A stretch of DNA of 64,000 bases, taken from contig NZ_VORM01000018.1 in the NCBI RefSeq assembly GCF_007997225.1, forward strand, positions 41,715-105,714. Reading direction: 5' to 3'. The notes under the pieces are model-generated. The model worked only from the letters and a program-made list of their open reading frames with translations. It searched no databases and was not told where the DNA came from. The stretch comes from Subsaximicrobium wynnwilliamsii (lineage in GTDB: Bacteria > Bacteroidota > Bacteroidia > Flavobacteriales > Flavobacteriaceae). The translations under genes were made by a program, and so were the position numbers. Below are positions 41,891 to 50,624 of the stretch, piece after piece (within the stretch, counting starts at the first letter, position 1; each line of letters begins with the position of its first letter).

Positions 41891-43384
41891 TTACTCAATA
41901 CCATCATGTTTAGGAGGATATATTTTTGAAGCAATATATCCAGTGATCATTGCCAAGGCGAAAGAGGGCGCCAGAACATCTAATTCCTGTAAATAGGCTC
42001 CTATTCCTTCGATTTTAGCAAATACAAACTTGAATAGTATCACCGATGCAAACCCCGTAATCATAGAAACAATCGCCCCTTGTTCTGAATAGCCTTTCCA
42101 GAAAAGTGATAGAATGATGACAGGGCAGAACGTTGCGGCAATTCCAGACCATCCAAAAATCATAATCCAGAAGACCTGCCTATCTGGATACAGGTTATAT
42201 AATAAAATGGCGATGCCAAGGGCGGCCATGGCCATGGCAACAGTAACGAGTCTTGAAAGTTTCGTTAAATCCTTATCTTTTAAATCTGGTCTAAATATTT
42301 TCTGATAGAAATCTCGTGTTATAGCACTAGAGGCCAGAATAAGAAGAGAGTCTATGGTCGACATAATGGCTGAAAGCACAATAGCAATAAAGATCGCTAC
42401 TAGAATGGTGGGTAAGAACTCATGAGTGATCATGCTCAAAACATCTTCACCCCCAGTTCCTAAAATAGCTTCAGGGTCTTGTCCTTCTTTTGTGAAATAA
42501 ATTCGGGCAAGAATACCTATCGTTACTGCTGCGGCATCGGTTAAGAGTGTGAAAATCAAGGCTACCCACTTCCCTTTATCTATCTCTTTTTCACTTTTAA
42601 TAGACATAAAGCGAACATAAACCTGTGGTGATCCTAAGAAGCCTAGGCCAATCATAGAGAAACCCAAAATTGTAAAGAAGTTCATCCACCCGTCTTCACT
42701 TCTACCCATTATTTGAGTTAAAGTGGGGTCAATAGCATTTAATCCTGCGGTAACTCCAGCACCATGATCCATAGAAAACCAAACTACAATGGGGATCAAA
42801 ACCAGGCCAAAAAACATTAAAATCCCTTGGAACATATCCGACCAAACTGCAGCCACAAACCCACCAACAAAAATATAGAGGAGAACAATGCCAAAACCTA
42901 CTAAGGCGCCAATGCGATAGTCAATATTGAGCATGGATTCAAATGCAATTCCCGTAACATCCATTTGGGAGGCGACATAAATGACTACGAAAACCACGAG
43001 TACAGAGGCCGATAAAATTCGGAGCGTGTTGGTGGAGGATTTGAAATGACTTTGGAGATAGTCAGGAATGGTAATAGAATTGTAGTCGTCTGACCGCCTT
43101 TTGAATTTTTTGGCCATAAATTGCCAGGAAAGAAAAACACCTAAAACTTCACCTACAACCACCCAATAACCAGAATAGCCTGCAATGGCTCCCATTCCAG
43201 TTAGACCAATCAACAGCCATCCAGATTCGCCGGTTGCTCTAGCCGAAAAAGCAACAGCCCAAAATCCCATTTTTTTACCCCCCAAATAATAATCGCTCAT
43301 ACTTTTGACTCTCCGTGAGGCGAGTATTCCGATTAAAAATAGAATAGCGACATAAACGGATAGGACGATAAGTTTTGTGATCAT
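41891..43384 (-). CDS. Sodium:solute symporter, PutP-like
   Basis: This 497-residue inner-membrane protein with about 13 hydrophobic segments belongs to the SSS family. The signature SARATGESGWLLIGLTGMG (about 47-65) closely resembles the PutP Na+/proline transporter region. FVGGFVAAVWSDMFQGILMF and ALSAIMSTIDSLLILASSAITRDFY (about 330-355) carry the family's second signature with Na+-site Ser/Thr residues. Proline is the likely substrate by resemblance; I cannot prove it. It is opposite in strand to the flanking cassette-type genes and is ordinary chromosomal content. Confidence 0.9.
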   Translation of the reverse strand: MITKLIVLSVYVAILFLIGILASRRVKSMSDYYLGGKKMGFWAVAFSARATGESGWLLIGLTGMGAIAGYSGYWVVVGEVLGVFLSWQFMAKKFKRRSDDYNSITIPDYLQSHFKSSTNTLRILSASVLVVFVVIYVASQMDVTGIAFESMLNIDYRIGALVGFGIVLLYIFVGGFVAAVWSDMFQGILMFFGLVLIPIVVWFSMDHGAGVTAGLNAIDPTLTQIMGRSEDGWMNFFTILGFSMIGLGFLGSPQVYVRFMSIKSEKEIDKGKWVALIFTLLTDAAAVTIGILARIYFTKEGQDPEAILGTGGEDVLSMITHEFLPTILVAIFIAIVLSAIMSTIDSLLILASSAITRDFYQKIFRPDLKDKDLTKLSRLVTVAMAMAALGIAILLYNLYPDRQVFWIMIFGWSGIAATFCPVIILSLFWKGYSEQGAIVSMITGFASVILFKFVFAKIEGIGAYLQELDVLAPSFALAMITGYIASKIYPPKHDGIE

Positions 43385-43985
43385 TATTTCGAATTATTTT
43401 TTTTGAAAATCGCTCGTAAAATATTGTTTTACGCTGTAAAAACCGCAGAGATATAAGGCATTTTTATAAAAAAAATAGGGAAACCTTACTAGAGTAGCAA
43501 GATGTTTACCTTTTGCTGTTTGTATCGAGGCCTGAAGCAAAGCGGGTTTAGTGGAGCACTCGCATAGGAGAGTCAGCTGTAAAAAGACAAAAATTTCTAA
43601 TACAAATCCACATTCTTAAATGGAATTACAGCTAAAATTACTGCTTCAGTATAATACTTGGTTCTGTCAATACTAGGCAAATTTTTTTATTGATGATAAT
43701 CGTAATTGCATTTGGGTCGTTTTCTTTTACTAATTTAGTTGCTCATCATATGCATCGCGTCGTGCTTCATTAAGACTAACCAAGGTTCCATTCAATAACT
43801 TAATGCAACAAATCTAAATTTATCCATAGGACTGAATTACTTTAATGACATTTGACCTAGTTGAAGACAACCGATTTGAGAATGATACGGACAAAAGAAT
43901 TGCGGAAAAAAATAATCGAAGCGGAAAGAGATTGGAGAATATCATGTGAATCCTTGAATGATTTTATGACGGTAAAAAAAACCAA
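43385..43985. other. Intergenic region with an eroded attC-like right half
   Basis: No gene is supported. Bases 43712-43765 (TTTTACTAATTTAGTTGCTC, then CATATGCATCGCGTCGTGC) match the right-half layout of E0 and E6 but lack the GTT core. The stretch just before the AlkD-like gene has a short open frame without recognisable features. Confidence 0.45.
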
Positions 43986-44675
43986 ATGACTGCTAAAGCA
44001 TTTATTGAAACTTTAAAAATAATCGGTCAAGATTACTCGGGAGAAATCCCGAAACGGGAACTATTTTCTTTAGCGAAAGCCTATCAGCAAATTCCTGTAT
44101 CTGAAGTTGTGAAATTGCTAAAAGATGAAAATGTCAACCATAGACTTGGAGCAGTATCTATTTTAGATTGGAAAGCACGACATAAGAAAACTTCTAAAAC
44201 CGAACGAGAAAAGATATACAGCGCTTATATCGATAATCATAAATGGATTGACAATTGGGGTTTGGTAGATAGAAGTGCACCGTATGTGGTTGGAGGCTAT
44301 TTACACGACAAAGACAAAAAAGCATTATACGATTTAGCAAAGTCCAAAAACCCAATGGAACGAAGAACTGCAATTGTGAGCACTTATTATTTTATCAGAA
44401 AAAATGAAATAGAAGACACTTTTGAGATTGCTGAAATTCTTGTGTATGATACAGACGAATCTGTTCAAAAAGCTGTGGGAAGTTGGATAAGGGAGGCTGG
44501 AAAGCAAAATGAAGAAAAGCTAAAAAAATTTCTCGACAAACACGCCAGTGACATGCCAAGAATTACACTTCGCTACGCCATTGAGAAATTCGACAAGAAA
44601 AGCAGAGCATATTACTTGAATTTGAAGAAACAGGCGGAAAAGCCTGCAGGTAACAAAGACGTAAATAACACATAG
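43986..44675 (+). CDS. DNA alkylation repair protein, AlkD-like HEAT-repeat fold
   Basis: Helical repeats run through all 229 residues (LGAVSILDWKARHKK, RRTAIVSTYYFIRKNEIEDTF, VQKAVGSWIREAGKQN). The active-site region NWGLVDRSAPYVVG has Asp95 where AlkD glycosylases carry their catalytic Asp, preceded by Trp91. AlkD removes bulky or charged alkylated bases. At 229 residues it is of normal size. The gene lies after an eroded attC-like sequence and is followed by AAC/GTT-rich sequence, so it may be an old cassette. Confidence 0.85.
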   Translation: MTAKAFIETLKIIGQDYSGEIPKRELFSLAKAYQQIPVSEVVKLLKDENVNHRLGAVSILDWKARHKKTSKTEREKIYSAYIDNHKWIDNWGLVDRSAPYVVGGYLHDKDKKALYDLAKSKNPMERRTAIVSTYYFIRKNEIEDTFEIAEILVYDTDESVQKAVGSWIREAGKQNEEKLKKFLDKHASDMPRITLRYAIEKFDKKSRAYYLNLKKQAEKPAGNKDVNNT

Positions 44676-44908
44676 TGCGAGTCGTTGCCAACACAAAGGT
44701 TCGGCATTTTTGGAACGTCACCAAGTTTTATAATTTTCATGCTACGAGGCAAATACAATACCGCTCCTTGATATAGCGGAAAAATTGTTTTTGGATTTCT
44801 ATTTGTACGTCTTGCAATCCGCTCAATTTTATATTCAAGCCGCCTATCCTGTTATTTTACACCTTGATGCCAACAGGTTTTTTATTTCTGAATCACCTGC
44901 TATTTTGG
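44676..44908. other. Intergenic region, GTTGCCAAC motif
   Basis: Contains CGTTGCCAACACAAAGG just after the AlkD-like gene, similar to cassette cores seen upstream, but without a recognisable attC-like body. Nothing else is supported. Confidence 0.35.
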
Positions 44909-45958
44909 CTAAGCGCTGTTGGAGGTAATTATCTTTTTAGCCGTCATATTCGCTGAAGATACAGCGCCATCCATATAACCAGGAAATTCGGAAGCTGATT
45001 CAGAGCTTGAAATTAATAATCTACCACTATAAAGTGCTTCATTAAAAATTGGGTTGCCATTATTTTGATGCGGATATAGCGCGGTAATGGATGCCTCAAA
45101 TGTGTTTTCCTCTTTGCTCCAGATGCATTCTTCATAATCCATGAATGCTTCAGCTTGCGCTCCAAAAACAGTTTTTAGTTGATTGATCACACTGGCACGT
45201 CTTTTTTCATAAGTAAGCGTCTTAAAGGAATCATTTATGAACCCGCAAAGTGCGTATTTAGACCTTTTGTGATTGCAATGGTCATACAGTTCGGTAACAG
45301 GGCCAGCGTTACTGAAAAAGGCTCCCGAGCGGTTTTCTTGTTGCCAAAACGGCTGTTTGTAGGTTAAGGCCACTTTAATGGAGTCTTCCATCCAGGTATG
45401 TGTTTGCCTTGCTACAGTCATCAAATCACTTGGTAACTGCGGCTCAAATAAGATGTTGTTTGCCCACAGTTTAGGAGGGATGGCCAAAATAACCGTGTTG
45501 GCTTCAAAAACAGCTTTTGCAATGACTTGAACAGCGTTTTTATGACACCTAATTTCTTTTACAGATTGATTTAGAATGAGTTCATCCTCATCGAATTGTT
45601 GACATAAGGTGTTTATAAGCTTGGATGTGCCACCCGCAATTCTATAATTAGGGGGTTGACTGGGTATTTGTATGGCGTTTGCTGCGGCGTTAGAATAGGG
45701 CTGAAAAAATGACCTGCCCTCCATATACTGTTCAAAGTAGTTTATTTCTAATTCGTCCAACAATGCTATGAGCTGTTTATGATGGTTCCCAAACCAAGTT
45801 GCGCCCATTTCCACCGGTGCATGGCCTGTTCCATAGATGGTGTTTATTCTTCCGCCAACTCGAGTTCTTGCCTCTAGAATTTTAAATGGAATGCCTTCTT
45901 TTTTTAGACGATATGCCGTCAAAAGCCCCGACAAACCTGCTCCAATTATTATAATCAT
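44909..45958 (-). CDS. Flavin monoamine oxidase-family protein, 349 aa
   Basis: FAD-binding Rossmann start MIIIIGAGLSGLLTAYRLKKEGIPFKILEARTRVGGRINTIY (GxGxxG and the GGR motif). MGATWFGNHHKQL follows, and near the C-terminus GRLLISSSESASEFPGYMDGAVSSA corresponds to the second FAD contact. It probably oxidises an amine or a related substrate; its identity is unknown. The ATG at 45956-45958 was chosen because a TATTTTTG -7 element lies 4 bp upstream. The first 35 codons and the promoter are duplicated at 48857. Confidence 0.85.
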   Translation of the reverse strand: MIIIIGAGLSGLLTAYRLKKEGIPFKILEARTRVGGRINTIYGTGHAPVEMGATWFGNHHKQLIALLDELEINYFEQYMEGRSFFQPYSNAAANAIQIPSQPPNYRIAGGTSKLINTLCQQFDEDELILNQSVKEIRCHKNAVQVIAKAVFEANTVILAIPPKLWANNILFEPQLPSDLMTVARQTHTWMEDSIKVALTYKQPFWQQENRSGAFFSNAGPVTELYDHCNHKRSKYALCGFINDSFKTLTYEKRRASVINQLKTVFGAQAEAFMDYEECIWSKEENTFEASITALYPHQNNGNPIFNEALYSGRLLISSSESASEFPGYMDGAVSSANMTAKKIITSNSA

Positions 45959-45990
45959 CTTGCAAAAATAACGAAGTTGAGACTTAGTTT
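45854..45990 (-). repeat. Segmental duplication, original copy (5' end of amine oxidase gene)
   Basis: 137 bp identical to 48857-48993 except for one base (45955/48958, Ile to Val at codon 2). It covers the first 35 codons and the -7 element. Similarity fades over a further ~35 bp upstream of the gene. Confidence 0.93.
45963..45970 (-). promoter_or_regulatory. -7 element TATTTTTG for amine oxidase gene
   Basis: A TAnnTTTG match on the minus strand whose last base is 5 nt from the A of the ATG, implying a leaderless or nearly leaderless mRNA. Confidence 0.55.
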
Positions 45991-46024
45991 CTAAGCGGCG
46001 CTTGTTAATGTTGAGGTAAATCAA

Positions 46025-46679
46025 ACATCCGCGGGAAGGTCATTCTAAATTATTCACATTTCAATTTCTGAGAATGGAGCATGGTGTTAAAAATAATGGA
46101 TTTTTACTGGTTTGAATTTTTCAATCAGCTGTAAATTCAGGTTTTGGCAGGGGTGTAATATTTTGTGCAACCAAAACGAAACGCGAACCAATACTATCGA
46201 TCCAGGAACTTCTAAAAACTGTCTTTGATTTGAAGCCTTTTTGCTAGGTTATTCATTTGAACGTCTCAATGGAAAAAGAACTTGCATCTCTGCCTACTTT
46301 TATAAATTTTAAAACTCGATAAAATAAAACACTAGTCCAATTAAAATGCTGAAAAGTCATTAAGTTACTTTTAAATGCTATGATTTTACGAGGTTTTAAG
46401 AGTGACACCTTGTTTTTTTGAAAATAATTTTAGCGAGAGTGAGAGCTTATTTTCTATACCAATTATAACTGCTTATCAGCTAGTTACAATCATCCCGAAA
46501 GCTTTCGGGATTGTTCTTAGTCCTCAGAGCGCAGCGGTCTTAATTCTTTTTCGGTCAACAATGAAAATAAAGCACACTTTTAGCCGAATTCCTCTCGGTT
46601 TATTCATGGATAAACAATATCAGATTAGATTCCATTTTTTTTTAATGATGAAGGATTTTAAGAAGAGGCTAAACATAAT
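46025..46679. other. Intergenic region with a 20-bp palindrome
   Basis: No gene is supported. The perfect palindrome ATCCCGAAAGCTTTCGGGAT is at 46492-46511, followed by CCTCAGAGCGCAGCGG. The short frame at 46402-46695 crosses the palindrome and has no coding features. Confidence 0.55.
46492..46511. repeat. Perfect 20-bp palindrome ATCCCGAAAGCTTTCGGGAT
   Basis: Same family as 27788-27805 (TCCCGAWAGCTWTCGGGA). Confidence 0.75.
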
Positions 46680-46710
46680 AAGCCTGCCGTTTTAATAAAG
46701 TGGCAGGCTT
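46680..46710 (-). terminator. Terminator hairpin of the beta-helix T9SS gene
   Basis: Perfect 9-bp arms AAGCCTGCC / GGCAGGCTT (46680-46688, 46702-46710), 23 bp after the stop on the minus strand. There is no long T-run on the exit side, so its efficiency is uncertain. Confidence 0.6.
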
Positions 46711-46732
46711 AAAAAACTAAAATTTAAATTTA

Positions 46733-48607
46733 TTATCTCACTATAAACTTTTTTGTGATTTCAGAAGAGCCACTGTTTATCTTTATGAAATACATACCGC
46801 TTTGCAAATTTTCTACTGGTACAGACGCGGCTGAACTTGTTCCATCGAACTTCAATCCTTGTAATTCAAGAACCTGTTTGCCTATTTGATCATATATGCG
46901 GACCGTTATCTCATTAGGCATCATATTAGGGATGCTTAGGTTTAGAATCTCTCTCGCAGGGTTTGGATAAATAGCAATTGAAGAGAGGTTACTGTCTTTA
47001 ATTGAAAGCACTTCAGTTCCCTCATAAGCACCTAAGAATGTTTCTGGTGATCTTCTGGTAGTCCCTTCGATATCTAAAGGCACCTCGGGAAGCGTAGGAA
47101 CTAAGTAATCGGTTGTAGCGACAAGATCATCAGCAAAACTAAGATCTCCTAAGGATGCATCTAAAAATTCTGGCAAAAAATTCACACTATTCTCGTTGGT
47201 TTCAGAAAACGAGATAAAGTCCTCTAAGTTGTTGGTAAATTGCTCTGTGCCGCCAAGTTCTCTTCCTATGGCACCTAAATACCCGTTATCACCATCTGCA
47301 TAGAGATCATTGTAGTCTGATATCAAAAATCCTCTCGAGGTATTGCCATCTACTAATCCAAATGATCTATAATTAGGTGACGAAGTCGAAATGTTGTTTA
47401 CAATTATATTGTTAAAGACTTCCCCGGGAAATTGGCCAGTGGAGCCTCCAGATAAATTAACACCAGCGGAACTGTAACTTACTGGTAATTCCGCTTCCAG
47501 AAAAATGGAATTATGTAAAATACTTGCCAAACCATTATTCCCGCCCTGGTTGAAAATCCAAATACCTGTTATGGTAAAACTCGGGTCTGTCGTTGAAGCG
47601 GTAAAATCACTTCTTATCAAACCCGAAATTTTGTTGTTGGCGATCAGTGTTGTATCTCCTAACCAAGTGCTTGACCTGATACCAAATACGGCACCAATTG
47701 TACCTTCATATTCCAAATTATTTATTTCGTTTTCAGTAACTTCCCCAGAACACGAATCTAGGCTGATACCGGAAGTAGAAACTGGCAGTGAGGGGGCAGA
47801 ATTTAAATTAACAACACTTTCTATGACATTATTCTTAATGATCATATCCCTGCCACCCAGAGCATTGATTGCCAGCGCACCACTACTAAAGTCGTGACCT
47901 AAGCTTTGGTTGGCTCCAAATGTGGACTTAATGATCTGATTATTAAAATCAGGCTGTGTTATTTGACCTAAAAAGCTGGAAGCACAACGGAATTGTATTC
48001 CCCATGATGTATTATCAATCGTAACCTTATCAATTATATTATTACTGTTTGAGGTTTCTAAGGAATTCCCTGAAGAGGTAAAGAAAATCCCTCTTGTAGC
48101 CGATATAGGCCTAGCTCCAGATGCTCCTAAAAATATAGAGCTATTTGTGATTATATTGTTAGAGCATCCTGCAGCACTTGTGCCTACAAAATGATAACCA
48201 AATTCAAGTTCTGAACCAGAAGTACTGCCATCGACTAAACCAATACCGTCAAACGTTATATAACTTAGGTCATTGACCCTAATGATGGCTTCATTACCAT
48301 TAGAGCTTCCAACAGCCTCAATCGTCACTGATCCTGGGTCTGCAAAAAAGGTAATTCTGCTCGTTTCACTTAAACCGGAAATATTTTCCAATAAAATTCT
48401 TTCATTATATACACCAGGGAGTATAGTAAACGTTACGCCACCTTCGTCAACACCATTTAATTGCAAATCATCTATCGCAAGCAAAAAAGTTTCGTAATCG
48501 GCAGTATTGTCGCCAATAGTATAAGTTCCGCTTAATGCTTGAGCATTCATGTTGCCTGTGACCAGCAGAACCAATAGAATCGTAATTACATTGTAAATTT
48601 TTTTCAT
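46733..48607 (-). CDS. T9SS type A sorting-domain protein with parallel beta-helix, 624 aa
   Basis: Signal peptide MKKIYNVITILLVLLVTGNMNAQ. Residues ~30-430 show repeated short Asn/Gly-rich turns and strands (FTILPGVYNERILLENISG, NIITNSSIFLG, NNIIDKVTIDNTSWGIQFR, NKISGLIRSDF), as in right-handed beta-helix proteins such as pectate-lyase-like folds. The C-terminal 75 residues are a T9SS sorting domain (SIAIYPNPAREILNLSIPN...VRIYDQIGKQVLEL...NLQSGMYFIKINSGSSEITKKFIVR). It should be displayed or secreted at the surface. Any carbohydrate target is speculative. Confidence 0.9.
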   Translation of the reverse strand: MKKIYNVITILLVLLVTGNMNAQALSGTYTIGDNTADYETFLLAIDDLQLNGVDEGGVTFTILPGVYNERILLENISGLSETSRITFFADPGSVTIEAVGSSNGNEAIIRVNDLSYITFDGIGLVDGSTSGSELEFGYHFVGTSAAGCSNNIITNSSIFLGASGARPISATRGIFFTSSGNSLETSNSNNIIDKVTIDNTSWGIQFRCASSFLGQITQPDFNNQIIKSTFGANQSLGHDFSSGALAINALGGRDMIIKNNVIESVVNLNSAPSLPVSTSGISLDSCSGEVTENEINNLEYEGTIGAVFGIRSSTWLGDTTLIANNKISGLIRSDFTASTTDPSFTITGIWIFNQGGNNGLASILHNSIFLEAELPVSYSSAGVNLSGGSTGQFPGEVFNNIIVNNISTSSPNYRSFGLVDGNTSRGFLISDYNDLYADGDNGYLGAIGRELGGTEQFTNNLEDFISFSETNENSVNFLPEFLDASLGDLSFADDLVATTDYLVPTLPEVPLDIEGTTRRSPETFLGAYEGTEVLSIKDSNLSSIAIYPNPAREILNLSIPNMMPNEITVRIYDQIGKQVLELQGLKFDGTSSAASVPVENLQSGMYFIKINSGSSEITKKFIVR

Positions 48608-48844
48608 AGTTAAAGTTTTAAGTTTTAACTAAAATACGATTTAGCAAGGAGTTGTAACGTAAAAATTTTTAAAAACGTCAAGATTGAGCCGAACCAAGCA
48701 TTGAGGTTGATAATCTTTATCAGAACCTAAAAGCAGTTTCCAAAATAATTAAATACTCAGCAATAGCTTAAGCACGTCTAACATCTAAACCGATTTAAAT
48801 GTCCAAAAAGTATTTTTCCGCAGTATTGCTATAAGGGTTTGTGT

Positions 48845-48961
48845 ATTATTTAGACACGCCAACTCGAGTTCTTGCCTCTAGAATTTTAAATGGAATGCCT
48901 TCTTTTTTTAGACGATATGCCGTCAAAAGCCCCGACAAACCTGCTCCAATTATTATAACCA
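48845..48961 (-). pseudogene. Duplicated 5' fragment of the amine oxidase gene
   Basis: From ATG 48961 the frame reads MVIIIGAGLSGLLTAYRLKK...ARTRVG and then leaves the parent sequence, ending after three unrelated codons. With its copied TATTTTTG element (48966-48973) it forms a promoter-plus-start fragment oriented toward the beta-helix gene 240 bp downstream. The flanking 48608-48844 and 49030-49325 hold nothing recognisable. Confidence 0.85.
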
Positions 48962-48993
48962 TCTTGCAAAAATAACGAAGTTGAGACTTAGTT
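48857..48993 (-). repeat. Segmental duplication, second copy
   Basis: Matches 45854-45990 with one substitution, at a constant offset of 3003 bp, in the same orientation. Confidence 0.93.
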
Positions 48994-49325
48994 TTCTAGG
49001 CTTCGGTCGTTAATATTGTGGTGGATCAAAAATAATACCCCTCAAGATCTTCTAAATTATTTCGGTTTTAATTTCCGCGAAGGCTCTCTTTTTATATACA
49101 AGTTAAGATTACAATTCATTGAATTAAAACATAATTCAAAAAAGACAAACGGGAGAAATAAGTTAGTGTTATTAGCAGAACCTCACATGTTGTCAACATT
49201 GAAACCCGGTCTCTTTGCTACAGATTTCGAATAGTGCGACGAGGTTTTTCTTCATTCCCTTATGAAACGCGTTGAAAAGTGTTTTTTAATTCGAATTAAC
49301 AAAGGCCGGATTTTTGAGTCTTTAT

Positions 49326-49865
49326 TTATTCCGCATTTTCATAGGCTTCCTTGAGCCAGTTATTCAGCTCGCTATCAATGTCGTTGACACTTGAAAGCTG
49401 CACGCGGTGTGTGCACATTGTGCCAAAAGGCGCAGAATTTTTGAGTCGGTGTGTTGTGGGCTTGTCCTTTAATTTTAGCCCCAAATCAATTCTTGTTTTG
49501 GTTGCGGGCTTTATCAATGCACATTGTTTTTTTCTAATAAGGCTTACGCTCGTCTTTTTAGGTGTAATTGTAAGGTCATTGCCAAATTCGTTGATGAGCA
49601 TTATTAGAGCTTCGTAAATTGGAAGTACATCTTCCTTGCCTTTATACTATTTTTCAACAAGGTTGGTTGCTGTGTCGTTTTTTTCTTTTGACAATGCAGC
49701 AATGGTATTTGCAAACCCATGCGTCACATGATGTTCGTTTTTAAGAGAAATCACAGCTTCAGCATGTTTGGCAAATGACTTGGGTTTCAGTATTTTTCAC
49801 CATTCAGTCAAAGACTTGCCTGTTTTTTCAGGCATCTTGTCAATCATTGTTTGTAGTGCTTTCTC
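49326..49865 (-). pseudogene. DUF4287/DUF5655-type protein broken by two in-frame stops
   Basis: The continuous minus-strand frame reads REKALQTMIDKMPEKTGKSLTEW-stop-KILKPKSFAKHAEAVISLKNEHHVTHGFAN...LVEK-stop-YKGKEDVLPIYEALIMLINEFGNDLTITPKKTSVSLIRKKQCALIKPATKTRIDLGL...LKEAYENAE. This is a DUF4287-like N-terminal part joined to a DUF5655-like C-terminal part. The stops are TGA at 49797-49799 and TAG at 49647-49649. The 91-residue C-terminal piece could still be translated from 49601, but the gene is best treated as inactive. Confidence 0.8.
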
Positions 49866-49972
49866 CCTAATTTAAGAATTAACTGAAGGTTTTCAATATT
49901 TGATACTGATGATGATGCCTTCAGAAGAAATTATTTTGAGTGATCAAGAACAAGCCTTGCTAGCGATTTGTT

Positions 49973-50197
49973 TCATTCTACGATTTCGTAGTCAATACTC
50001 AGTTTGCGCAAAGCCCTTAAAGCTGAAGCAGAGTTTCTGTCTTCTACGGCAATGGCTACAGCATCTCCTTCTAAGAGTATATCTGTAAGTTCATTTGACA
50101 AGGGTTCATCCATAGAAGATGAAATCTCAGCAATACATTTGGCTATCGCTCTTCTATCTGGCCTTTGAGCATCACAAGACAATAAGTTTAATTTCAT
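49973..50197 (-). CDS. Small hypothetical protein, 74 aa
   Basis: MKLNLLSCDAQRPDRRAIAKCIAEISSSMDEPLSNELTDILLEGDAVAIAVEDRNSASALRALRKLSIDYEIVE. Codon use looks like real coding sequence. The C-terminal half (strand, helix ASALRALRKL, strand YEIVE) is reminiscent of a small alpha/beta domain. No family recognised, no partner in the flanks; about 400 bp of empty sequence follows toward the prenyltransferase gene. Confidence 0.5.
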   Translation of the reverse strand: MKLNLLSCDAQRPDRRAIAKCIAEISSSMDEPLSNELTDILLEGDAVAIAVEDRNSASALRALRKLSIDYEIVE

Positions 50198-50609
50198 TAG
50201 AGTTATTTAGTTATGCCATCTACTGGCGTTGAGATGCTTCTGGATTATATTTGCACCATTATGCATTTCTTATTTTTAACCTCAAGCACAGCAAGGTTCA
50301 TTGTTGAAATACTTGAAAAATTAAATCCGATAATTTAAGAATTCAACACAGTTTCTTGCGTGCAATTGCACACAGTGCATTGAGCTTAGCTGTTTAAGTT
50401 GGCGATTTTCGCTATTGAACGAAGTTAGTTGTTTTTTGCTGAAAAGCCAATAGTTAGTGCTGCCTAAAGATAAAACATAAGAACCGATGGTATATTCAGG
50501 GTTTTATCATGCGATATTGACTTTTAAAGGACGCTGTTTTTGTTTAATGAAACCTAAAAAAAATTAAATGAATAAACTTAATTAGTTAGATTTAACGAGT
50601 CTGTCTCCT
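50198..50609. other. Intergenic region, nothing recognised
   Basis: AT-rich stretch between a small minus-strand gene and the prenyltransferase gene. No ORF of note, repeat or RNA was seen. Confidence 0.45.
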
Positions 50610-50617
50610 TATTTTTG
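50610..50617 (+). promoter_or_regulatory. -7 element TATTTTTG before the prenyltransferase gene
   Basis: A TAnnTTTG match 7 bp before ATG 50625, with a second in-frame ATG at 50631. This is the same close spacing as the amine oxidase gene and suggests a very short leader. Confidence 0.5.
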
Positions 50618-50624
50618 CGACGAT

